In this document: positions 55,543 through 64,000 of the stretch, piece after piece
How the letters are laid out: every line of letters starts with the position of its first letter
How positions within the stretch are numbered: the first letter of the stretch is position 1
Assembly: GCA_003415625.1 (NCBI GenBank)
Contig: PYIU01000001.1
Span: forward strand, 868,001 to 932,000
Direction: 5' to 3'
DNA from: Aquanectria penicillioides
Taxonomy: Eukaryota > Ascomycota > Sordariomycetes > Hypocreales > Nectriaceae
DNA length: 64,000 nt
The notes under the pieces: model-generated
Databases searched by the model: none
The model's input: only the letters and a program-made list of their open reading frames with translations
What the model was told of the DNA's origin: nothing
Position numbers and translations under genes: made by a program

Positions 55543-58500
55543 ATGAATTCTGAAGCGAGGATGCCGCACTCTACCAAACGCCGCCCGGGGCGCGGAAACT
55601 CCAATCCCAACGGAACCCGCAACACCATCGTCAAGCAGGATCCTGATTCCACCTTTGACAACTCATCCCTCCCTGATTCAACTTCCACGAACAACGAACC
55701 CATCCGAGGTTCTTCAAGCATCTCGAATTACGGAGGTAGCTCGAGCCATCTCCCCGTCGACCAGTCGTTCTATCACCACGGGCGATCTGATGCCCGTAAG
55801 TCCAGCGCCCACTAAGCTACTACCCTAAACCGTACAGAATCATCATGGTCCTAACCCTGCCGCAGCAACGCCAAGTGACCGGATGACGGAGCCAGAACCC
55901 TTGCTCCGGGAAATGAGGATGCGCCCTCCTACCACCACCACTACCACCGCCGTTGAGAGTCCTGTCACTATGGAGCCAGGTGGAAGCTTCTTCCACACCT
56001 CATTCCAGGACATTGGCAAGAAGCTCAAGGCTTGCAATGACACTCTGGGAGAGCTTCAGCAGCTTGGTGTATCTCACGATGTCCAGCTTCCGGAACTTGT
56101 CCTTGTTGGTGATCAGTCCGCTGGAAAATCTAGCTTGATGTCTGGCCTGGCCAACCTCGAACTTCCACGCAGCGAGGGCACCTGTACACGATGCCCTCTA
56201 CACATTCGTGTTTCTCGCAACAACGACTGGTCATGTCGCGTCTGGCTCAGAAAGGAATATTCCTATCAGCCTCCCGTCAACCGCGAGATCACCGAGAACG
56301 ATGTCACCGACCAAGACCCCTTTTTCCCTTGGCGAAAGTTGCCTGTCTCTATGGTCCATGAATTCAAGACAATGCATGAGAAGAACGAGATCGAAGATGT
56401 CCTTCGCTGGGCCCAAATTGCCATCCTGAACGATGACAAGAGCCACAAGCTGTTCATTCCTGGGTCTGGTTCTCTTGCCATGAACACCCCCATCGATAGA
56501 GCAGCCGAAGAAGTCACTGCCAAGTTCTCCCCAAACATTGTCGCTCTCGAAATCAAGGGCCCCGAGCTTCCAGACTTATCCTTCTACGACATGCCTGGCA
56601 TCTTCCAGAACCCAGCTGATGCACGCGACGATTACCTCGTCAATGTTGTCCGAAACTTGTCCAAGGAGTACATCAAGCACCCGTCGGCGATTATCCTTTG
56701 CGCTATGCCGATGAATAGCGATGCAGAAAACTCCTCTACATTTGGTCTCACCCGGAAGCTTCAAGCTCTCAACCGCACCATTGGTGTGCTGACAAAGGCA
56801 GATCTGATACCTGATGGTGGCAACCACGAGCAGTGGCTGTCGATTATGAGAGGCCAAGCTCACCAGACCGGCCTGGGTTACTTCATCACTTCACGACCAC
56901 AAGGCAAAGACCTTGACGAACTGAAGGCGTGGGAGGAGCATGTCTTTGAGGATCACTCATTGGATCGTTGGCCGACCGCGTTTCACAGCTTTTCTGAGAG
57001 GTGCGGCGTGGAAAAGCTCAAGGCCTTCCTCTCCGAACGCCTTGGAGAGGAATTTGCAAAGAGGTAGGTCACTGAATCACGCACAAACTCGAGGCTTCAA
57101 TTTAACTGACATGGCCTATCTTAGTCTGCCCAACATCAAGCATACTCTCAAGCACCACCTCGACAGAATCAACACGCAGCTTGGCAAGCTTCCAGAGCTC
57201 CCGCAGAATGTCGAACTCGAAGTTCAGACCAGCGTGATGGAGTTTGGCGAATACGCACGTGCAGAATTGAGACCGGCAGAGTTCTCCAAGCGATTTGGTG
57301 GCCTGCCTGACAACTTCCGTGAATGCCTGCTTGAGATGAAGCCCAAGTTTACTCTCAAAGACGCCAGCGATATTCCTGTCATGGAGATTTCGGACGACGA
57401 ATCTGATGCTGGGTCCACAATCACGAGTGTTGCGACACCTACGTCAAAACGTCGAATGGGACCTCCGACTACCCCAGCCAAGCGACAACGCGTTGACCAG
57501 GCTGCTAATGTAAATCTCTTCAACGGACACAATGGACACAACGGAACTAACGGACAAATCAAGCATGAGGAAGGAAGAGGCAGTATGCCTCCTCGACCCT
57601 CTCCCGGTGTACGACGGCCCCAATTTCCTGAGCCCTTCACACCGTTCAGTAGCGTGGGACGAGGATTCCGCACCCTGCGACAGGTTCGGGACGACGTCAA
57701 GGCAAAGACTCGCGCAGGCATGCCTGATATTATCACTGAGGAAGTCTACAACGATCTATGCCGCGAAGCCATGCGACCTTGGGATGGGCCGATGAAGGCA
57801 TTTCTGGATCAGATTATGCATCTGCTTCATGATTTGCTAGACGCGGCCCTCAAAAAGTCCTTTGACCGACTCAGTAAGCGACTGATCTACCAGGAGTCTC
57901 GGAAGCTTTTGAGGGAGTATCTTGAGGATCGACGCAAAGAAACCCAATCAGCCTTGGATATTGTGTACCGCCTAGAGACATATGGTCTCTTCACTATCAA
58001 TCGCGAGGCTTTCGGACGATGCCGCAAGGATGAGCATATTCTTCTGACTCGATTCCGTCACCAAATGCGCATGCAAGCTGCCGGATACGCCGACGGCCGA
58101 CAGCCAGTTCCATGGGAAAGCCTAACTGAGGACAAGCGCGCGCAAGAGGAAAAGCGACGTGAGGCAGAATTGGCCAAGATTGGTCCCGATCCTTTCGAAC
58201 GTGAGCTCGAGGTGGTTTCATATGTTAGGGGATATTACCGTCTCGCTGCTCTTCGCTTTGCCGATGCCGTCGCTCTTCACGTCACCAATGGCATGATCCC
58301 CGATATCCAGAGACAGCTTCCCTACTTTCTGGACGCCAAGCTGGGTCTTCGAGGTCCTAACTCGGCAAGCATTTACGAGAAGCTTATGGAGGAGGACCAG
58401 AACACTGCCACGAAGAGAGAGACTCTCAAGGGAGAACGAGAGAAGTTCGTCAAGGCCCTTGCAAGCATCGAAGGGCTCGAGGCCGGAGAGGATCGAAGCG

Positions 58501-58583
58501 ATTTCTCGCAGGCGTCACACGATGAACCGCAGGACGCTGACGTATTGATGAGCGGTGCGCTTCAGGACGATGACGAGGCATGA
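55543..58583 (+). CDS. dynamin-like GTPase (Mx/DRP type), 969 aa
   Basis: Large GTPase that would polymerise on membranes. Three exons: 55543-55795, 55866-57063 and 57125-58583, with introns of 70 and 61 bp. An N-terminal disordered region (~120 residues, Ser/Asn/Thr-rich) precedes the GTPase domain, with P-loop GDQSAGKSSL, switch I Thr in SEGTCTRCP, DMPG (G3) and TKAD (G4). The stalk region follows and is interrupted by a low-complexity basic/His-Asn insert (TSKRRMGPPTTPAKRQR, then NGHNGHNGTNG). The C-terminal effector region has LIYQESRKLLREYLEDRRKE and VSYVRGYYRLAALRFADAVA, then VTNGMIPDIQRQLPYFLD. The order matches fungal Mx-like dynamins of unclear role rather than Vps1 or Dnm1. A second Met at 55561 is possible. 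Confidence 0.9.
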
Positions 58584-59793
58584 GTTGGTCGAGTTCTGCG
58601 GCGCGGGTTCTTGTCGCCCGGTTGAAAAACCGGCTGTAGTGGAAAGGTTGCGGCATGCTTTACTCCGTCTTATTGTGTCCTCCTTTCATTTGTCGTTAGG
58701 CTTTTTCCTGGCTGGACATCCCCGAAGTTGGGATGAGTGTGTATCACCATTGCTGGTTTGATTTGTCGCTTGATGTTGTGTGTTTTTGCGAAAAATGGGG
58801 CTTTGACAGGCGGCAGATGAGGAAAACGGGCTTTTCCCGCCGATGGTGGTGTGAAGATGTTGCTACCATGGCTTGCAGTGTCCCTTGATTTGACTTGGAG
58901 CTGAAATTCGAGGCCTCGAGATTGGTGATGGATGGGCGGGTAGGGTCGGATAAAAGGGGATCTGCGAGGACCCCGGAAGTGTACCAGAAAGTCGCAGAGA
59001 TGGCCCGGTACCCCAGAATTGGGGTGGTATTTTGTGCATGAGGCAGTATAGTGCATTCCCAGATAGCTGAAATGCAGAATTGAGGCAGTCTCCAACGCAT
59101 AGAGTGTGGGTGGGAGTGGCAGTGGCAGTGGCGAGCCGAGATCCGAACTGTAGTGGTGACAAGTCGCGGGCGACGGCGTGGCACGGTACAAAGCATAAAC
59201 ACTCGCCAGATGCATTGTAGATAGCCTAAATGCAGACGCATGCCGTGCGTGTGATGAGTCCAGACCGGGGGGCATATAGGCAGTGGAGGTGGGCATGGCG
59301 CCTAAAGTGGATGGCGCCGTCTGGCTAAATCTGGTCATACGAGTAGCTGCCTCATCGGCGCGCATTGCTTCAGGCCAACACTAATTGCGGGGATGGGGCA
59401 TCCCGTAGTTCTGGATTCTCTATATCGAACCATTTAATACGTGGGGGGGGGGCTTGTTGCCAAGATGGATATCGGAACTCTAGGGGGAGGTGGAGGGAAG
59501 AGGAGGGAGGGAGGCTTGAGTCGGCCACCGTGGGTTTGGAGGATTCGAGGACCTCATTTAGCTTCCAAATTTACTTTTCATAGCTTCAAAACAATACCGG
59601 TGCAGTAATATAATGACGCAGGAAAGGGGAAGCGTTATTGTCATCCACGGCCCGAAGATCCGGCCAGGTTCAGTCGTGGCTCAATGGCAGCGATTCGTGA
59701 ATTGTCCAATTACAGACGGAGGAGCTAGAAGAGAGCCTGCTCAGGGGAAACACCTTTCTCAGCTCGTCTTAGTGCTTGAGGCAATCATCAGCA
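58584..59793. other. 1.2-kb convergent intergenic region
   Basis: Between the 3' ends of the dynamin-like gene (+) and the F-box-type gene (-). GC-rich and without a supported frame. Confidence 0.45.
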
Positions 59794-61813
59794 TCAGGTC
59801 GTGTTGCCATTCAGTCGTGTGCCCTTGTAGTCCAAAACGCACAGCGGATTCGAGAACCACCACTCTAGTACGCCATCCTGATCTACCTCGAGCCATTGCG
59901 CTTCCTCTGGGTCATCTGGTGCTCGAGTGGTTACAACATCCACATGCCGGCGTCCCCCAGGCCCCTCGGCCCCGCGGATGTACAGTCTGTCCGTCTTGTC
60001 GACCTTGATGCGCTCGCAAACCCAGTCCATTCGAAAGCACCCCACGGATTCTCGATGGCCGTCATGGTAGAAGAGCAGCATGCCTATCACGGGCCAGTGT
60101 GAATTCCCGGCTTCGACACAGAGATGGATCTCAGCGACATTCTTCATGGAGCAGAATGAGTATATCCACAGCTCCCATCCGGCTATGTCTGGATATGGCG
60201 ACAGGTACTTTGGCTTGACGGGTACTATCTCATCATTGGTCACGAGAGTCTTGGTTCCATATGGCTCAAACGCCAACAACTCATTCTTCATCCCTGGGAG
60301 CATGGAATCACGCGTCTTGTAAAACACACGACACGGCCTGGGTGGCAAAGAGAAAACCGGGTGCAATTCAAAGGCACCGTACCTTTGGTGATGAAACATT
60401 CCAGAAAGCTTGGTCTGGCCGCGATTCGTAGAGAACTAGGAGCAGCAAAGGTTAGCTCGCAAATGGAAAAGGGGAACTGGGGCTCCGTTACAGCAAGTCC
60501 AAGAACTCTTGGGGGAGAGCGTGGCCCGAAAGTAGTGCTCTTGCGATGGCTAATTTGCATGATGTATTCGCCTGGACTGACAGGCATGTACGTCCAGAAA
60601 CCGCCGGCGGCGGCAAAGTCGTCGTACACGCTTGGGTGTACCTTATCGCCATTCTTGTGCGCCACAATTGCGATCACGCCGATGCGACATGACAACACTG
60701 AGTATCCAGTAGTGTCAGGTGCGTTGAATTCAACACACTTCATCTGAAGCCGGGATAGGTACCCAGTCATGGGTTTGAGTGTCGAAACGTCTAATACAAC
60801 TGGAGGAGGCGATGTAATAGCTTCCCAATAGATGAGTGATGAGAAGGCGAGGGGGCTGCCGTCTGCCCACTCAATGTCTCGGATCTTCAGGCTCTACCAA
60901 TCTCATCAGCAACGGATTATTGATTCACTACATTCTGGTATCCTTACATCAGATATCACAGTGATCGAGGGCAGGGGCTTCTCTGGAGAAAGAGTCCTCC
61001 ACCACGCACCCTGTAGGCTGGGTGGTTTCTGAACTAATTCTTCAAGGCGCTTGGCTGAAGGGCAAAGTATCATTCGAATGCCCAGTCGGTCTTCCGCGAG
61101 TAAAATATGCTTGATGTCCCCATCTCGCCTTTTTGGGTCTGGCAGGATTAGGTATGACTTCCCAGCTGTGGGGGTACTCTGCAGGCTTCGAACGTAGAGT
61201 CGGCCCTCCATCTCGACGTACGTTGCGTACAATGGCTGGGACATGTCAACCACGTAGTTAAGCACGGCATCTGGCTCAATTGGCCTCTGTTGTGCGTTTG
61301 CAGAGGCGCAATCACGTATGAGATGGCTGGCAACGACGAGCCACAACTCGTAAGGTAGGTCCCGCGGCCATCTGCCATCTTGTGACAGCCTACGAGCCAA
61401 GGCCTTCTGGATAGCGCCGATTCGCTGCCTGTCATCGTTGGGCGCGCCCGAATAGGCGTATCGTGTAACCTCGAGGCGAGTATCTGTCACAGGACCAAGG
61501 CGGGCGTCATAACAGGCGCTGTGGAAGCCCACAACCTCCTTACCTTGCAATGCACAGTGCTTGGTACCGCACAAATGCCACCGGATATTGGGCTCTTGAT
61601 CATAGGCTTTACGTGAACAGAAGGCCAACTTGGACGAAACCAGTTCACCGGTTACTGTCCAGTTCGGATTTACATCAGCATGGTGCTGGGATTGGTTGGT
61701 TGTCACGTACCTGCGACGATCTCCTCGTTGTCGGCAAATGGAAATTGGCACAGCCTGCAGCGATCCTGCCTAACACAGTAGCTGGTTCGTTCGTCTTCTC
61801 TTTCAGAGTCCAT
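59794..61813 (-). CDS. fungal F-box-type protein with Cys cluster, 617 aa
   Basis: Four exons joined in phase: 61813-61711, 61654-60948, 60893-60492 and 60435-59794. Introns are 56, 54 and 56 bp (GTACGT, GTAAGG, GTAACG donors). The start is chosen at 61813 because its context is an ideal GCCACCATGG; another ATG lies nine bases upstream. The N terminus has CRLCQFPF and then HLCGTKHCAL, a Cys cluster like that at 34981-36231. An F-box-like segment follows (RDLPYELWLVVASHLIRDC, around residue 160). The C-terminal part is a beta-rich region (GKSYLILPDPK, FHHQRYGAFELHPVF, WLEVDQDGVLEWWF). This resembles a large uncharacterised family in ascomycetes. Function unknown beyond a possible Skp1 link. 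Confidence 0.78.
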
Positions 61814-64000
61814 GGTGGCCATTTTTCATCTATGCACCCAGTGTTAAGAGCCATTTGGGCGATTGATCTGACGGGCTGACTGATGAAACCACCGCAGTTG
61901 ATACCGGAAGCACGTTTGTCCGACGCTTGGATTGGATGCCGAATTGTTGCCTTGACAGCGAGCGACACTCTGACACCTAACCTGACACGTGCAGAATCTC
62001 TCCAAGGAGAACCATCTGCATTATACAGCCATAATTTCACATGATTTGCTGGCAAAATTGAGTCTCCTAACCAATGTATTTCTATTTTGGCCTACCGTAA
62101 GGTCTGGGGCAATCCCGGGGTTGACGCTCTCCAATGGTGGGGATAATGCAGCTTTAGCTCAACGCCGCGTCGCGTGGGAGTTTTGTTTATTGCAACCACA
62201 CTTGTCCTGTCAAGCTCGTTTTTTTTTTCTCTAGTGCGTCGCTACGTATCTTCTCGTGAGCTGTCGTCTCGTGTGGACTTGTGCAGAGATAAAAGGGCCG
62301 AGCTGAGAATCTAGTACTTGTCAGAAAGCCGCTTCGCCGCCAGCCACGGCCGAAGATCCGGCTGTGGTGGGGCGTGGCTCGGCGGGCACCTGCGGCGGCG
62401 CGACGGGGAAAGAACCGAGCAAAGATCCTCGTGCCTTCCGAAGACGGGGTTTTTATGGCGTCAGAGGCGTTTTTTTAATAAAGGGAGGAAGGAAGGAATC
62501 GGAGGTCAGGTGCGCTGGTTTCCCACAGAGGAAATCTCCAAAATCCCAGGTCCCTGTTTTTTTACACTTCTCCCTCATCCATCACCAGTTGGCAATGCCA
62601 TTGCCAGCAGCATGGCTGTAACATCTGACCAACCGCCCCTTTTCCTTCTTTTGAAATTTCAGTTTGTCAGGTTTAGTTTCAGGCGGCTCTGGCGCCGATG
62701 CAAACCCCAGTCTTAGTTCTTCCTGATCTAGCATGAGGTGCAACTCTTGATGGCGATGTTCGTTCAGCTCGCCGCTCTTTCTCGTTTGTCGGCTTCGATC
62801 CCGCATCTCCGTCCGCGCTCCACCCCTCTGGGCTCACCCCCCTGAGTGTGGTCGACGCCCCGGGTTGCCAATGACAAAGCAGACTCATGAACATCGAGTC
62901 CAAAACTAACTTCAGTAATTGCTTCGGAGACAAAGATAGAGTTGGGCAACCAACGCGTTACCGTCTCGACGGGTCATCTTGCAGGCTTCCCGATGACGAC
63001 ACCCAACCCATCGGTACTCTTGTCGGCCATTTTTTTTTCTCTTGGCCTCTGCGTTCCGGGAACATGGTCGTTATCTCTTGATCTGGGAAGATGCTTGCGG
63101 ATGGTCGTCTTGATGGAATGGCGGGATGGTGCCTTGCATCAGCTCTGGCATCCCTCAGGACCGAAGTGCGGGTGTGATGTAGCGTCCTGGGATAACGGTA
63201 TGGTGCGTTGTGACACCTTAACGCTTCGACATTGATTCCACTTTTTACACATCGTGACCTCCAATACATCCTTGGAGTGAGATGCACATGGTAGATGGCG
63301 TCGCTTCAATGCTATACGACTCCGGGCGCCGCTCACGATGAGGGCCACGGGGCTGACTGACGTTCTCGCATCTGGCTCAGCTCTCAGTTTCCACTTAGTC
63401 AGATCAACGGCGTAGCCATTGACACAATTTTGTGGGTGGTGCGGTGCACCAATTTCGCCTCTAGGCTGATAATCAAGGGCGCTCTCGGTTTCGGCCCTGT
63501 CATCCGAAATCTCGTTTGGTCCAGCTACGCCAAGCCTCAGGCCCAGTCTGCGCAGCCTCGTCTATATTGCCTGAGACTCTGGGGTCATGTTGCTCCGAAG
63601 CAGCTGGGCCATAGCCGAAGTTGTCTGTGACAACTGCCGAGGAAGGCCAGGCGGATACCGCGACCTGGCTTCATGTGGTCTCACAAAGGGCGGCACGCAC
63701 CGTTGCTGCGCTGCATTGATTCGTGAAGCGCGAGAGATGGTACGAATGGACGCTGGGATTCATGTCACAGTGCGATCCCCAAGGTTAATCTAGCATCGGC
63801 CTTATTTCTGCATGAGTATCGCCGTCCGGGCCAATCATCCCGGCCATACGACAGACCGTGAACAACCGAACCAAATGGCCTGCTCCATGCGAGGCCGCCC
63901 CCAACAAGTCGAGCCAATTCAATCGTGATGCCAACTTCACCAAGTCCCATACTTGCAAGAACACTTCCTGCTCTAGATGATCGGAATAGTCCTCTCCGTT
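61814..64000. other. 2.2-kb terminal stretch without a supported gene
   Basis: Promoter side of the F-box-type gene and beyond. Short overlapping frames on both strands have no recognisable motif. A gene may begin beyond the window edge. Confidence 0.4.

Noticed and set aside
1..64000. CRISPR arrays, prokaryotic operons or bacterial insertion sequences
   Set aside because: The window is clearly fungal nuclear DNA; no spaced direct repeats or transposase frames were seen.
1..64000. tRNA genes
   Set aside because: I looked for B-box-like GGTTCRANNCC with a matching cloverleaf and found only isolated partial matches. A covariance-model scan would be needed to be sure.

Overview
The window is nuclear DNA from a filamentous ascomycete (Pezizomycotina, most likely a sordariomycete). 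The signs are short introns of 45-97 bp with GT...AG ends and CTAAC/CTGAC branch sites, dispersed single 5S rRNA genes rather than 5S inside the rDNA, pyrimidine-rich leaders, and typical fungal families: HIR1, KTR mannosyltransferase, Zn2Cys6 regulator, LysM secreted protein, GH18 chitinase, vWA/VIT protein, F-box and ankyrin proteins. I placed it from sequence features and remembered family patterns only; no search was run.

Layout. 0.5-15.4 kb is a conserved, GC-rich housekeeping part: the histone chaperone HIR1 (+), a GT15/KTR mannosyltransferase (+), a 4.5-kb stretch without genes, a five-exon nucleotide-sugar transporter (+), and a GDP-mannose pyrophosphorylase alpha-type gene (-). Three of these four genes belong to sugar-nucleotide and glycosylation metabolism. 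16.8-25.8 kb holds accessory genes: a conserved unknown protein, a secreted LysM protein, a secreted alpha/beta hydrolase, a fungal protein of unknown family and an intronless Ala-rich SDR that lacks its catalytic Tyr. 27-36 kb holds a 5S rRNA gene, a decayed LysM/chitin-binding/GH18 chitinase, and F-box and ankyrin proteins.

37.2-46.4 kb looks like a small nitrogen-catabolic neighbourhood: a Zn2Cys6 regulator (-), a nitrilase (-) and a divergent MFS transporter (+), followed by a broken luciferase-like (LLM) monooxygenase and a broken amino-acid permease. The nitrilase/MFS promoter carries a perfect 13-bp inverted repeat with CCG/CGG ends and five GATA-factor sites. Two more 5S genes lie inside this block. 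47.5-61.8 kb holds a Thg1-like protein, a VIT/vWA protein, a small P-loop kinase preceded by an overlapping signal-peptide uORF, a fourth 5S gene, a dynamin-like GTPase and a four-exon F-box-type protein. The last 2.2 kb shows nothing I can support.

Cross-cutting observations. Several otherwise intact, conserved genes (HIR1, GMPPA-type, vWA) are interrupted by the loss of one base in a C or G run, which points to residual sequencing error. Three genes carry an isolated in-frame TAG. The chitinase, monooxygenase and permease, by contrast, are genuinely decayed. Exon boundaries were set by hand from splice motifs and reading-frame continuity.
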